This document shows, piece by piece, positions 23,578 through 33,414 of a stretch of DNA of 64,000 bases. Each line of letters starts with the position of its first letter. The first letter of the stretch is position 1. This stretch comes from Candidatus Eiseniibacteriota bacterium (lineage in GTDB: Bacteria; Eisenbacteria; RBG-16-71-46; CAIMUX01; WJJG01). Under the pieces are notes generated by a model. It ran no database searches and had not been told where the DNA came from. It saw only the letters and a list, made by a program, of their open reading frames with translations. The stretch is from NCBI GenBank assembly GCA_023129715.1, contig JAGMBO010000045.1, positions 62,001 through 126,000 of the forward strand, given 5' to 3'. The translations under genes and the position numbers were made by a program.

Positions 23578-24420
23578 TTACTCACCCAACGTAAGCGTAG
23601 CCTCGATCGCGTCGACCGGGTGGGACAAACCCGCCCGCACCCGCCGAACCCCATCGAGGGCAACATGCTCGACCGGGAGCGCCACCGCGCAGGTCGCCAC
23701 GGGATTGAGATCGGGGTAGAGCAGAATCTCGCTTCCCTGATAGAGCACGAGCTCCTCGGGCTCCGGGGCCTTCTTCCAGAACTGCCACCAGGGAATCTCG
23801 GGCTGCGGCTCCGGCGGCGGGAGGTCAAGGCCGGGAGCCAGGAGACCCAGGGCCTCGGCCACCTCAACCGACACAAAGGCAAGCAGATAGATCTGGCCTC
23901 CCTCTCCCCGGTGGAGTTCGTAATCGGTCCAGGGACGATGCTCGACGCCCAAGGGCAAGTCTCCCCAGGCTTCGGGAATGAGCCGGCCCGCGGCCGATGC
24001 CGCCACCAGCTCGCCCGCCTCCAGGAAACCCGCCCCTCCTGGCCCCACCTCTCCGAGACTGACGTGACGGACCTCGCGCAAGAGGGCACGCACGTCGGCT
24101 GCATCACCCAAGGTCTCCGCGGCAATGGGGGGGAGCAGATCGCCTGGGTCGGGCGCTTCGAAGGGCTCTCCAAGGCTCAAGACATGCGCGCCGAGCACGG
24201 TATCTTGCTCCACGGCAACCGCTTGAGCTGGGTGGGCCTGGGTGGTGTCGGAGCCCCCGCTACTCCCGAGCACTCCGGGAGAGCCGGTGCCGCGATTCAG
24301 GTGCGCCATCAGCAGCCCGGCAACCGCCAGGACGATGGCGATGGCGCCAATGAGGAGCGGGGGCCGTTCGTACCAGGGGACTTTGACCCGCACGCGCTTG
24401 GTAACCTTGATCTTCTTCAC
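23578..24420 (-). CDS. Inner-membrane-anchored protein, unknown
   Basis: This 280-residue protein starts at GTG 24420 with AGGAGAG upstream. A basic N-terminus (MKKIKVTKRVRVKVP) precedes one membrane helix (LLIGAIAIVLAVAGLLMAHL). The remaining 240 residues are outside and rich in Leu, Glu and Pro, with PEPQPEIPWWQFWKKAPEPEE as an odd Trp/Pro-rich patch. No catalytic motif is seen. It is divergent from yicC, with a 190-base shared promoter region, and heads the minus-strand set that leads to purN. Confidence 0.6.
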   Translation of the reverse strand: MKKIKVTKRVRVKVPWYERPPLLIGAIAIVLAVAGLLMAHLNRGTGSPGVLGSSGGSDTTQAHPAQAVAVEQDTVLGAHVLSLGEPFEAPDPGDLLPPIAAETLGDAADVRALLREVRHVSLGEVGPGGAGFLEAGELVAASAAGRLIPEAWGDLPLGVEHRPWTDYELHRGEGGQIYLLAFVSVEVAEALGLLAPGLDLPPPEPQPEIPWWQFWKKAPEPEELVLYQGSEILLYPDLNPVATCAVALPVEHVALDGVRRVRAGLSHPVDAIEATLTLGE

Positions 24421-24611
24421 TCTCTACTCTCCTGCTCTTGCTGGTCCGTAGCTCGGGGAGAGGCGGGTGAGACCGGCACTTACCCCCGGCCGGACCGCCT
24501 CTCGGTGTCGCGATTCTAGCCAATCCCAGCGCGCTTGACCACCGCCGGTAGCGTTGACACCCGCTTTGCTGCTGGCGTACCCTTGGGTGCTTTCAGTTCC
24601 AGGGAGGATAC

Positions 24612-25490
24612 ATGGTGCACTCGATGACCGGCTTCGGTCGTGGTGAGCGCCTGGACGGTGCGTACCGGGTGACAATCGAGGTCCGGTCGGTCAACCATCG
24701 CTTCCTCGAGATCTCTACCCGGCTGCCGCGGCGGTTTGCCACGCTCGAAAACCGAATACGCGAACAACTGCAGGGCCAGCTCTCGCGGGGCAAGGTCCAT
24801 GTCTCTGTGTCGATCAACGGAGAGGTGACCCAGCCGGCGAACCTGAAGGTCAACGAGGAGTTGGCGGAGCGCTATCTTCAGATCTTCCAAGAGGTCAAGG
24901 CACGGTTCGCGCTACGGGGAGAGCTGGAGCTCTCCTCGTTCCTGACGCTGCCGGAGATTCTCATCCGCGAGGAGGAGGATCTCAGCGAGGATGCCGGCTG
25001 GAATCTCATCAAGACCCCGCTGGCCGAGGCCCTCGCAAGCTTCGAGGCAATGCGGGCGCGCGAGGGCGAGCTGCTCGCCAAGGACCTCCGCCAGCGGCTG
25101 GAGGCGATTTGCGCGGCGGTCACCCGCGTCGAGAAACGGCAGCCCGAGGTCGTGGCCCGGGTCCATGAGCGGCTGCGGGAACGCTTGGCGAAGATCTCGC
25201 AGGATGTCGAGTACAATCGCTACCGGCTCGAGGCGGAGCTGGCTATCTTCGCCGACCGGTCGGATGTCACCGAGGAGTGCGTCCGCCTGCGATCCCATGC
25301 CGACCAGTTCGAGGCCTCGCTCGCCTCGACCGAGGCGGCTGGACGCCGGCTCAATTTCCTGCTGCAGGAGATGAACCGGGAGGCCAATACGATCGGATCG
25401 AAGTGCCAGGACCTGAGCCTGAGCCACGAGGTGATCTTCTTGCGCGAGGAGATCGAGAAGATCCGTCAACAGATTCAGAACATCGAGTAG
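24612..25490 (+). CDS. yicC: YicC-family endoribonuclease
   Basis: The protein has 292 residues, beginning MVHSMTGFGRGE as the family does, with RSVNHRFLEISTRLP next and a C-terminal DUF1732 part (EMNREANTIGSKCQDLSLSHEVIFLREEIEKIRQQIQNIE). YicC proteins are hexameric RNases implicated in small-RNA turnover. GGGAGGA precedes the ATG. The order yicC-gmk-rpoZ-coaBC is conserved in many bacteria and supports the call. Confidence 0.95.
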   Translation: MVHSMTGFGRGERLDGAYRVTIEVRSVNHRFLEISTRLPRRFATLENRIREQLQGQLSRGKVHVSVSINGEVTQPANLKVNEELAERYLQIFQEVKARFALRGELELSSFLTLPEILIREEEDLSEDAGWNLIKTPLAEALASFEAMRAREGELLAKDLRQRLEAICAAVTRVEKRQPEVVARVHERLRERLAKISQDVEYNRYRLEAELAIFADRSDVTEECVRLRSHADQFEASLASTEAAGRRLNFLLQEMNREANTIGSKCQDLSLSHEVIFLREEIEKIRQQIQNIE

Positions 25491-25529
25491 GGTCTCAACC
25501 AGACGCTGCCCGGTGCGGGGGATCAAGCC

Positions 25530-26150
25530 GTGGAACCGTGTGAATGTCCCCGCCTGATCGAACGCCCTTTTCCCGTGGTCGTTTCCGCCCCCTCGGGGAC
25601 GGGCAAGACCTCGGTGGTCGACAAGCTTCTGGCGCTCGATGGGCGGATGATTCGCGCAATGACGGCAACGACCCGGCCCGCGCGCAAGGAAGAAGGCAAC
25701 GGCACCGACTATCTCTTCCTCTCCGAGGAGGAGTTCGGCCGGCGGCGGGAGCAGGGCTATTTCGCCGAGAGCGCTCAGGTGCACGGGCACTGGTACGGCG
25801 TGCCCAAGGAGAACGTCTCCACCGGTCTGAAGAAGGGCAAGTGGGTCGTGCTCAATGTCGACATCCAGGGTGGGCTCGCGGTCAAGGAGACCTACGCGGA
25901 CGCGGTGCTGATCTTTCTCCTGCCACCCTCGATGGAGGCCCTCGAGGAGCGACTGCGCGGGCGGGGCACGGAATCGGAAGAGGAAATCACAGAGCGCATG
26001 AAGAACGCTCGTGAAGAAATGCTGGTCGCGCCACAATACCAGTACGTGGTCGTCAACGACGACATCAAGGCCTGCGCTAACCGGCTGCTGGCCATCGTGT
26101 GGGCGGAAACCAGCCGGACTTCGCGGGGTTTGGTGATGCCCAAGGACTGA
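25530..26150 (+). CDS. gmk: Guanylate kinase
   Basis: This 206-residue protein makes GDP from GMP and ATP. The P-loop is SAPSGTGKTSVVD near residue 19. The GMP-binding stretch TATTRPARKEEGNGTDYLFLS and the Asp-containing VLNVDIQGG strand are both present. The start is GTG 25530, after GGGGGA. It is between yicC and rpoZ as in many genomes. Confidence 0.96.
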   Translation: MEPCECPRLIERPFPVVVSAPSGTGKTSVVDKLLALDGRMIRAMTATTRPARKEEGNGTDYLFLSEEEFGRRREQGYFAESAQVHGHWYGVPKENVSTGLKKGKWVVLNVDIQGGLAVKETYADAVLIFLLPPSMEALEERLRGRGTESEEEITERMKNAREEMLVAPQYQYVVVNDDIKACANRLLAIVWAETSRTSRGLVMPKD

Positions 26151-26230
26151 TCCGCCTGCCGGCGCCCGGCGTGATTCTTCCGGCGCGCTCCGGCAGCGGG
26201 AATCCCAAGGCGAGGAGGTCGAGTACAACT

Positions 26231-26647
26231 ATGGCCGATGAAAAGACAACACCCGATGAGCAGACCCAGGCTGAGCAGCCCGAAGCGGCCCTGAGCCAGG
26301 AGGAGCAGCTCGAGCAGGAAGCCGGGGAAGAGGCGATCGAGATTCCATCGAACAAGTATGAGCGCGTGATGATGGCCGCCGCCGAGGCATCCCGGCTCAA
26401 CGAGGAGATGCGCCGCAAGGGCACCAAGCTCGACACCAAGATCACCCTCGCCGCCCTGGAGCGCGTCGATGACCGCAAGGTCAAGGCGGTCATCGGGGGC
26501 AAGGAGCCGGCCGGCCGCCGCCGCGTCCCCCTGCCGCCGCGTGAGGCGCCGTCCCGGGACACGCTCTTCGGGAGCCCTCCGCTGGTGCCCGAGGCGGGAT
26601 CGGCACCGAGCAAAGAGCAGAAGAACAACGGCGATTCCAAGGACTGA
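26231..26647 (+). CDS. rpoZ: RNA polymerase omega subunit, extended
   Basis: This 138-residue protein has the omega core at about 42-92 (SNKYERVMMAAAEASRLNEE, TKLDTKITLAALERVDDRKVKAVI). An acidic Gln/Glu-rich N-terminal extension and a Pro-rich tail make it longer than the usual 70-90 residues. Omega helps assemble beta-prime and, in some bacteria, binds ppGpp. The ATG at 26231 is used because the extension starts there with GGAGG upstream. Confidence 0.85.
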   Translation: MADEKTTPDEQTQAEQPEAALSQEEQLEQEAGEEAIEIPSNKYERVMMAAAEASRLNEEMRRKGTKLDTKITLAALERVDDRKVKAVIGGKEPAGRRRVPLPPREAPSRDTLFGSPPLVPEAGSAPSKEQKNNGDSKD

Positions 26648-26655
26648 GGCCGACC

Positions 26656-27924
26656 ATGGCAGCGCGGCGGACGCTGGCGGAGTGCACCGTCGGCCTGGGA
26701 GTAACCGGAAGCATCGCGGCCTACAAGTCGGCCGCGATCGTCCGCCTGCTGACCAAGTCTGGAATCCGCGTCCCGGTAATCATGACCCGGGCCGCGACGC
26801 GCCTGATCTCTCCCGACACGCTCGCCACGCTTTCCGGCCTCCCGGTGGCGACCGAGATCTTTCCGCCCCGCAGCGGCAGCTCCCCCGAGATGGCTCATCT
26901 CGAGACGGGGCAGTCGGTCGATCTGATGCTTGTTGCTCCGGCAACTGCGAACATCATCGGTAAGGTCGCTGCCGGTATCGCCGACGACTTGCTCTCGACC
27001 GCGATCATGGCCTGCAACCAGCCGGTGCTCTTCGCTCCGGCGATGAACGAGCGCATGTGGACGAATCCGATCGTTCAGCGCAACGTAGCCACGCTGCAGG
27101 AACGCGGATATCAGTTCGTCGGTCCCGAGGAGGGAGAACTCGCCTGCCGCGAGGCGGGCACCGGCCGGATGGTGGCGCCGGAGACGGCGGTCGACCGGGC
27201 GCTGCAGATCCTGCTCAGCCGTCTCGAGGGCCTGCGCATCCTGATCACCACCGGACCGACCGAGGAGCCGGTCGATGCCGTGCGGGTGCTTGCAAATCGC
27301 TCGAGCGGCAAGATGGGCGTCCGCATCGCCGAGGCGGCCCGCGATCGGGGTCATCGGGTGACCCTCGTCGCCGGACCGCTGCACTGCGCCGCGCCCCTCG
27401 GGGTCGAGCGCATCGATGTCACCACCGCCGCCGAGATGCAGCGCGTGTTGGAGGAGACCGAGGCGGGCGCCGAGATCTTGATCATGGCGGCGGCGGTCGC
27501 CGACTACCGCCCCGCCCATCCCGAGCAGGGCAAGATCCGCTCGGGGGCTCAGCAGTGGGACCTGCGACTGACGCGCAATCCCGACATTCTTGCCCGCATC
27601 GCACCGCCCCGGGCGGAGCGCGGGGCGGTGACGATCGGCTTTGCCCTCGAAGTCGGCGAGGGCGGTGAAGAACGGGCGATGCAGAAGCTGAAGAGCAAGG
27701 GACTCGACATGATCGTGCTCAACGATGCCACGCGTCCCGACTCGGCATTCGGCGCCGAGACGACGCAGCCCGCCTTCCTCTTCGCCGATGGACGCATCGA
27801 ACATCTGCCCTTGTTGAGCAAGGCGGACGCCGGACTGGCGGTCATCGAGGGCGCGGAAGTCCTCCATGGTCTGAAGAGCAACAAGGCGGCCAAGGGCGTC
27901 GGGACCTCCGCCAAGACCTCCTGA
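26656..27924 (+). CDS. coaBC: Bifunctional phosphopantothenoylcysteine decarboxylase/synthetase
   Basis: The 422-residue fusion catalyses two coenzyme A steps. The flavin-binding CoaC half runs to about residue 185 (GVTGSIAAYKSAAIVRLL, EMAHLETGQSVDLMLVAPATANIIGK with the active His, and PAMNERMW). The CoaB half follows from LRILITTGPTEEPVDAVR, with NRSSGKMG, AAAVADYRP and the Lys-containing KLKSKGLDMIVLND. It starts nine bases after the rpoZ stop, in the yicC-gmk-rpoZ operon. Confidence 0.96.
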   Translation: MAARRTLAECTVGLGVTGSIAAYKSAAIVRLLTKSGIRVPVIMTRAATRLISPDTLATLSGLPVATEIFPPRSGSSPEMAHLETGQSVDLMLVAPATANIIGKVAAGIADDLLSTAIMACNQPVLFAPAMNERMWTNPIVQRNVATLQERGYQFVGPEEGELACREAGTGRMVAPETAVDRALQILLSRLEGLRILITTGPTEEPVDAVRVLANRSSGKMGVRIAEAARDRGHRVTLVAGPLHCAAPLGVERIDVTTAAEMQRVLEETEAGAEILIMAAAVADYRPAHPEQGKIRSGAQQWDLRLTRNPDILARIAPPRAERGAVTIGFALEVGEGGEERAMQKLKSKGLDMIVLNDATRPDSAFGAETTQPAFLFADGRIEHLPLLSKADAGLAVIEGAEVLHGLKSNKAAKGVGTSAKTS

Positions 27925-28057
27925 GACCGCCTGCTCATCCGCCGGCAAGAGATCCGGAACAGCGGAGTGTGGATCTGAGAGCCCGCACGCCTGAGACGAA
28001 GCCTGGGGGCCCGCGCCCCAGGGCGGGACCTCGCAAGCGAGCGGCGATGAGGCGGTG

Positions 28058-28996
28058 ATGAGATCGAAGATGGACCGCGAGCAGATTCGCAAGGAACTCG
28101 CCCTGCAACTCGAGGGCGAAATCGGCCGGGGCATCGCCTTCTGGGCCGACGAGGAGTGGAACGCCGCCGCCCGGCGGTTGCTGTCTCGGCAACCCGCCCC
28201 GGCGGAGTCCGCCGAACCCCGGGAGAGCGCTCGCGTCGATCCCAAAGGACCGCCGACCGAGGCCCCCGGCGCGCCGGCGCCGCGGCGCACCCCGCGACGC
28301 ACGCCGCGACCTCAGTTTGGCCCGCCGCCGCTCGCCACCGGACGCGATCCTGACTGGGAGGCACAGCTCGCGGCGCTCAGCGAAGAGGCCCACCAGTGTG
28401 TGAAGTGCCGGCTGCACGAGACGCGCCGGAAGGTGGTCGTCAGCTCGGGATCGGGACGGGTTCCGCTGGTCTTCGCCAGTGAGGCGCCCGGCGCGGATGA
28501 GGACGCCCAGGGGGAGGCCTTCGTCGGTCGCGCGGGACAGCTGTTGACGAAGATCATCGCCGCCATCGGTCTCGATCGCAAGGACGTCTACATCTGCAAC
28601 GTGCTGAAGTGCCGCCCTCCGGGAAACCGCAACCCGATGGCCGATGAGATCGAGTCCTGCACGCCCTACCTGCAGCGGCAACTCGCGATCCTGAAACCGC
28701 GCCTGATCTGCACGCTGGGGCTCTTCGCGACCCAGGTGCTGCTGGAGAGCAAGGCTCCGATCGGCAAGCTGCGTGGCCGAGTCTTCCGCTACCAGGGAAT
28801 CCCACTGGTGCCGACCTATCACCCGGCCGCCCTGTTGCGCAATCCCAACCTGAAACGTAACGTCTGGGAAGACATGCTGCTGGTGCGTAAGATCCTCGAT
28901 GAGGGTCTCCCCGCCCCGGCGGTCCCCGCTGAGGAGGTTCCCGCGCGCAGCGCGAAGCCGCGAATCGAGAGCGGCAACCTCTTCGGGCAGAGTTGA
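28058..28996 (+). CDS. udg: Family 4 uracil-DNA glycosylase
   Basis: The protein has about 312 residues. The conserved domain occupies the last 220; the first 100 are a variable Pro/Arg-rich linker. Four cysteines for a 4Fe-4S cluster are in CVKCRLH, NVLKCRPPGN and the SCTPY segment. The catalytic motif is ASEAPGADEDAQGEAFVGRAGQLL, and PTYHPAALLRN is the second one. It removes uracil from DNA. A GTG three bases upstream and an ATG twelve bases downstream are other possible starts. It sits between coaBC and dnaB, where priA is often found in this gene order. Confidence 0.93.
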   Translation: MRSKMDREQIRKELALQLEGEIGRGIAFWADEEWNAAARRLLSRQPAPAESAEPRESARVDPKGPPTEAPGAPAPRRTPRRTPRPQFGPPPLATGRDPDWEAQLAALSEEAHQCVKCRLHETRRKVVVSSGSGRVPLVFASEAPGADEDAQGEAFVGRAGQLLTKIIAAIGLDRKDVYICNVLKCRPPGNRNPMADEIESCTPYLQRQLAILKPRLICTLGLFATQVLLESKAPIGKLRGRVFRYQGIPLVPTYHPAALLRNPNLKRNVWEDMLLVRKILDEGLPAPAVPAEEVPARSAKPRIESGNLFGQS

Positions 28997-29040
28997 CGGC
29001 GGGGCATACTGCCCGAGCCGCATACGAAACGAGACGAGCC

Positions 29041-30498
29041 ATGGAAGAACGCGACGCCGCCACCAATTCCCAGAGTCAGGCCGCCGGCCCCGCAGAAGAG
29101 CCGCGCGCTCGCGGCGGCGGTCGCCCGGCGCGCGAACGATCGAGCCCTCCAGCCGGACGCATCCCTCCGCAGAACCTCGACGCGGAGCAGGCGGTGCTCG
29201 CCTCGATGCTTCTCGAGCAGTCGGCGATCGACAAGGTCGAGGAGATCCTCGATGGGGACGTCTTCTATCGGGATGCGCACCGGCGCGTCTTCCGGGCGAT
29301 CGCGACGCTGAGCGCCCGCAACGAGTCGGTCGACCTGATCACGGCGACCGAGGAATTGCGCCGCAACAAGGACCTCGAGCCGATCGGCGGCGTCACCTTC
29401 CTGCAGAGCCTGCTCGATGCGGTGCCCTCGGCGGCCAATGTGGAATTCCATGCCCGGCTCGTCCTCGAGAAGGCGGTGTTGCGACGGATGATCAGCGCCG
29501 CTACCGAGATCACCGAGAAGAGCTACGCCGCCGGACAGCCCTGGATGACGATCCTCGACCAGGCCGAGCAACTGCTCTTCGCGATCGGCCAAACGCGGCT
29601 GAAGAAGGAATTCACACCCCTGAAGGAGGTGCTGCGTAGCACCTTCGAGATCATCGAAGATCTCTACGAGAACAAACGGGCGGTCACCGGCGTGCCGACC
29701 GGCTATGAAGATCTCGACCGGATGACCTCGGGGTTCCAGCGCTCGGACCTGATCGTCGTCGCCGGCCGCCCCTCCATGGGCAAGACGAGCCTGATGCTCA
29801 ATATCGCCGAGCATGTCGCCATCGACCACAAGATCCCCGTCGGCATCTTCAGCCTCGAGATGTCGAAGGAACAGGTCGTCCAGCGCTTCCTCTGCTCGCG
29901 GGCCCGCGTGCCGGCGCAGCGCCTGCGCACCGGCTTCTTGAAGGAAAGCGAGTGGCCCCACCTGACCCAGGCGGCCGCGCACCTGAGCGAGGCGCCGATC
30001 TTCATCGACGACACGCCGGCGATCGGCTTGATGGAAATGCGTGCCAAGGCGCGGCGCCTGAAGTCGCGCTTCGGCCTCGGCCTGCTCTTCGTCGACTATC
30101 TCCAGCTCGCCCAGGGACTGCAGAGCCCCGAGAGCCGCCAGCAGGAGATCTCCCAGATTTCCAGAGGCTTGAAGGCGCTGGCCAAGGAGCTCGAGATCCC
30201 GGTCGTCGCCGGCTCGCAGCTCTCCCGCGCCGTGGAGGCGCGCGAGAGCAAACGTCCGCTGCTCTCCGACCTGCGCGAGTCGGGGGCAATCGAGCAGGAC
30301 GCCGACCTGGTCATGTTCATCTTCCGCGAGGAGCTGTACAAGCCTGACAAGGAGGAGGTCAGGGGGCAGGCCGATCTGATCATCGGCAAGCACCGTAATG
30401 GGCCGACCGGCTCGGTGCCGCTGGTTTTCCTCGGCGAGTACACGCGCTTCGAGAGCCGGGCCCGCATCGGGGATGAATTCATCCCCGATACGATGTGA
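29041..30498 (+). CDS. dnaB: Replicative DNA helicase DnaB
   Basis: The protein has 485 residues. After a Gly/Arg-rich disordered N-terminus of about 45 residues, the DnaB N-terminal domain starts at IPPQNLDAEQAVLASML. The RecA-like motor has Walker A GRPSMGKTS, the GIFSLEMSKEQVVQR helix, Walker B LLFVDYLQL and the C-terminal DLRESGAIEQDAD and KHRNGPTG. It is the ring helicase at the replication fork. ATG 29041 is used; the frame upstream overlaps the UDG end. Confidence 0.96.
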   Translation: MEERDAATNSQSQAAGPAEEPRARGGGRPARERSSPPAGRIPPQNLDAEQAVLASMLLEQSAIDKVEEILDGDVFYRDAHRRVFRAIATLSARNESVDLITATEELRRNKDLEPIGGVTFLQSLLDAVPSAANVEFHARLVLEKAVLRRMISAATEITEKSYAAGQPWMTILDQAEQLLFAIGQTRLKKEFTPLKEVLRSTFEIIEDLYENKRAVTGVPTGYEDLDRMTSGFQRSDLIVVAGRPSMGKTSLMLNIAEHVAIDHKIPVGIFSLEMSKEQVVQRFLCSRARVPAQRLRTGFLKESEWPHLTQAAAHLSEAPIFIDDTPAIGLMEMRAKARRLKSRFGLGLLFVDYLQLAQGLQSPESRQQEISQISRGLKALAKELEIPVVAGSQLSRAVEARESKRPLLSDLRESGAIEQDADLVMFIFREELYKPDKEEVRGQADLIIGKHRNGPTGSVPLVFLGEYTRFESRARIGDEFIPDTM

Positions 30499-30560
30499 TC
30501 GCATGATGCGGGGCACGGCGACCGATCTCACCATCCGTAGCCTGACGGATAACCGTACCA

Positions 30561-30569
30561 TGCTAAGAT
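30561..30569 (+). promoter_or_regulatory. Possible extended -10 promoter for the M14 peptidase
   Basis: TGCTAAGAT follows the dnaB stop by 62 bases and lies 27 bases before ATG 30596. If used, it rules out the ATG at 30560 as the start. Confidence 0.35.
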
Positions 30570-30595
30570 CACTTCGCGCGATTCGGCACAGTCCA

Positions 30596-32467
30596 ATGGG
30601 GCGAGCGGGCCGCACGCATCGTAGTCTGCGGATCCTGGGGGTTCTGCTGCTCGCTCTGCCGATTCTGATTGGAGGCATGCGCCGGCCGGCAGCCGCGATC
30701 GAACCGTCGGCGATCGACGCGGTCGCGCGCGCGGCGATCCGCGCCGCCGCCGATCCCGGTCCGACACCGGTCGAGCAGGCCGATTTTCAGGTCAGCCCGA
30801 ACCGGGAGGAGACGATCGCCTATCTGCGCAGCGTCGCCGCCGCCTGCGGGCATGTAGAGGTGTCGAGCTTCGGCTACTCGACCGAAGGCCGGCGGTTGCC
30901 GCTCATCCTCGTCCGCGATGCCGCCACTCGCAAGGACCCGCCCGGCACCGCGCGCCCTAAGCCGGTGATCCTGATCACGGCGGGAATTCATTCAGGCGAG
31001 ATCTGCGGCAATGATGCCCTGCAACTCCTACTGCGCGACATCGCCCGGGGCCTCGAACCCGACATCGTCGCCAATCTCGATCTCCTCATCGTCCCGATCT
31101 TCAACATCGATGGCCATGTGCGGCGCGACCCCCATCACCGTCTCACCCAGGTCGGGCCCGCCGATGGGTTTGGCACCCGGCGCAACGCGCTGCGTTTGGA
31201 CCTCAATCGCGACTTCGCCAAGCTGGAGACGCCCGAGTGCCAGGCCCTGGTGCGTCTCGCCTCCCAATTCCAGCCCCATATCTACATCGATCTGCACACC
31301 AACGACGGGTTCGATCACCAGTACGAGTTGACCTTCAGCGCAGGTATCAATCCCAGCTATCCGGGCCGACGGGACGCACTCGTCAGGAAGAGACTGATCC
31401 CGCACATTCTGGAGAGGATGTCGGCCGAGGGCCACCCCGCTCACCTGATGGCCTATCCGCTCGATGAATTCGACCTGACCCAAGGGCTATCCGCCTTCGG
31501 GGTCTTCACGCGTTACTCCACCGGCTACTTCGAGACGCGCCAGACGATCTCGATCCTCTCCGAGGCTCATCCCTATGTTTCCTACGAACAGCGCGTGCGC
31601 GCGACGCTCGCGTTGCTGCGCGCGATCATGGACTTCGCGGTACGCCAGCGCATCGAGCTGGTCGAGACGGTCGCGGAGGCTCGCCGCACCGTGCAGCGCT
31701 GGGCGTTCCAGCCCGGGAAGCACGAGATCGCCATCGGCTGCAAGGCAGATCCCGACCGTTCGCGGATGATTCCTTTCCTCGGCAATGCATTCGACATCGT
31801 CACCAGCCCGATCACCGGCCGCGACTACGCCCGCTACGGCGATGAGCGGGTCACCTATGAAGTTCCCTTCCACGATCACTACATCCCGGTGGCAACGGCG
31901 ACCATGCCGCGGGGTTACCTGATCGAGCGTGCCTGGGGCCCGGTCGCGGCGACCCTGCAGCGGCACGCGATCGAGGTGCAGCGGCTCACCGCGCCCTTCC
32001 GCGCCCGTGTCGAGGTCACCGACTTCACCGATGTGCAATTCGAGGCAGAACCCTACCAGGGCCATCACCGCATCCGGGAACTCGAGACCCGCGTCGCCAT
32101 CGAGGAACGCACCTTCCCGGCGGGCACCTACTGGATCCCGCTCGATCAGCCGGCGGGTCTGACCGCGATGCACCTGCTCGAGGCGCACTCGCCCAACGCG
32201 CTGCTCGTTTGGAATGCCTTCGACACGATCTTCGAGCGCGGCATCGTCGCCGAGGATTGGGCGGTCGAGGAGATGGCCTGGGAGATGCTCAGCGAACCGG
32301 GGGTGCGTGCGGCCTATGAGGACGCGCTGCAGGACTCCGCCTTTGCCGCCGACCCCGATGCGCGCCTGGAGTTCTTCTTCCAGCGCAGCCCCTATGTGGA
32401 TGAAGGGGAGAGGCGGTATCCGGTGTATCGGGTGCTGGATGCCGACGCTCCTGTGCGCGTGCGCTAG
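30596..32467 (+). CDS. Exported M14-family zinc carboxypeptidase
   Basis: This 623-residue protein has a signal peptide (LRILGVLLLALPILIGG). The M14 zinc ligands are His132 and Glu135 in AGIHSGEICGND and His234 in YIDLHTNDG; the catalytic Glu is probably Glu323 in ILSEAHPYVSYEQ. NRDFAKLETPECQAL is also typical. The last 250 residues, after the peptidase domain, form an extra region common in large bacterial M14 proteins. The start at 30596 fits a promoter at 30561-30569; ATG 30560 is the alternative. It would act in the periplasm or outside. Confidence 0.88.
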   Translation: MGRAGRTHRSLRILGVLLLALPILIGGMRRPAAAIEPSAIDAVARAAIRAAADPGPTPVEQADFQVSPNREETIAYLRSVAAACGHVEVSSFGYSTEGRRLPLILVRDAATRKDPPGTARPKPVILITAGIHSGEICGNDALQLLLRDIARGLEPDIVANLDLLIVPIFNIDGHVRRDPHHRLTQVGPADGFGTRRNALRLDLNRDFAKLETPECQALVRLASQFQPHIYIDLHTNDGFDHQYELTFSAGINPSYPGRRDALVRKRLIPHILERMSAEGHPAHLMAYPLDEFDLTQGLSAFGVFTRYSTGYFETRQTISILSEAHPYVSYEQRVRATLALLRAIMDFAVRQRIELVETVAEARRTVQRWAFQPGKHEIAIGCKADPDRSRMIPFLGNAFDIVTSPITGRDYARYGDERVTYEVPFHDHYIPVATATMPRGYLIERAWGPVAATLQRHAIEVQRLTAPFRARVEVTDFTDVQFEAEPYQGHHRIRELETRVAIEERTFPAGTYWIPLDQPAGLTAMHLLEAHSPNALLVWNAFDTIFERGIVAEDWAVEEMAWEMLSEPGVRAAYEDALQDSAFAADPDARLEFFFQRSPYVDEGERRYPVYRVLDADAPVRVR

Positions 32468-32514
32468 CTGCTCTGGCTTCCGCAGGTGCGGTGGGCACGA
32501 AAGGCGTGACGGAA

Positions 32515-32539
32515 ACCGAGGAGGATGAGATTCCTCGGT
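32515..32539 (+). terminator. Weak hairpin after the M14 gene
   Basis: ACCGAGGA pairs with TCCTCGGT around a nine-base loop, 48 bases after the stop. No T-run follows. Confidence 0.35.
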
Positions 32540-33405
32540 CGAGATCACTTGACCTGGGCCGTCAAGGCCGGGGCGATCCTCGGAACCGCACGTTGGGACC
32601 ATGGACATGTTCGCATATCTCGGGCAGATCGCCATTGTCTGGATAGGTCGCGCTATCCATTGGGCGGACCACTCCCAATCCCACGATTCGCGCGCCTATC
32701 CACCTAGCAGGGTATTGGCCGGACGGCAGAGGTGCAGCGGCTTCCAACCCGCCCAGGTTCTCTCTGGCGCAGGAATGCGCAACTGAGTTATCCTGCAACA
32801 GTTCACGTGCCCCCGACGATGCCGAATTGGCTCGACGTGTCGCCACTGAAGGACTTGACCGGGTAGGGGGCAGGCCGCGAAGACCCTGGGATCACTGAAG
32901 TCAGGAGAATCAGTGGTTGGCGCGCTCTGTTTCGATCAGGGTTCACACTCGTCCTCTGCTCTCCGGGAGTCGTCCCTGTCTCGATTGCCAATTGCCCCCG
33001 GAAGCGACTGCCTCTTCGAAGCAAGATCAAGATCAAGACGCGTTCCCCGGATCGGCCGGCTCTCGCGGGGCCGTCAGGTCTTCTGCTCCTCAGGTTTCGC
33101 AGCTAGGGTCCTGGCCAGGCATCCATGATGGCCAAGAATCCTCACCGACCTTGGAATGGCGAGCCGGCTGCCCGAAGTGGAATGGCCGAGCTTCCCGTGA
33201 TAGAATCTGCCTTAGGCTGCAGCGACAGAGAGCAATGCAAGCGAGCCGCCAACCATCGAATTGAGCGGGCAGGCGCACCCGGCGCGGCCCTGGCCGACGA
33301 AGGCAGCGAGATAGTCGGCGGGTCTTGGTGTGGGCCAGGCCCGTGCCGTGGCGGCTTCGCCGCCTGCGCCCGCCGCTCATTCGTGACGTTAGCGGCCAGA
33401 AGCGG
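32540..33405. other. Long gap with no recognisable gene
   Basis: About 870 bases on either strand hold only short frames without family features, signal peptides or ribosome sites. No tRNA-like cloverleaf or tandem repeat was seen. The region may be regulatory or hold the residue of lost genes. Confidence 0.5.
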
Positions 33406-33414
33406 TGCTATACT
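33406..33414 (+). promoter_or_regulatory. Extended -10 promoter for the second beta-helix gene
   Basis: TGCTATACT is the best match in the window to an extended -10 (TGn-TATACT), 46 bases before ATG 33461, giving a leader of about 40 bases that holds GGGAGGGG. Confidence 0.45.

Noticed and set aside
24912-28302. Two long minus-strand frames opposite yicC, gmk, rpoZ and coaBC
   Set aside because: They are antisense to well-recognised genes; long shadow frames are expected in GC-rich DNA.
28819-30678. 619-codon minus-strand frame opposite dnaB
   Set aside because: Antisense of DnaB; no motifs of its own.
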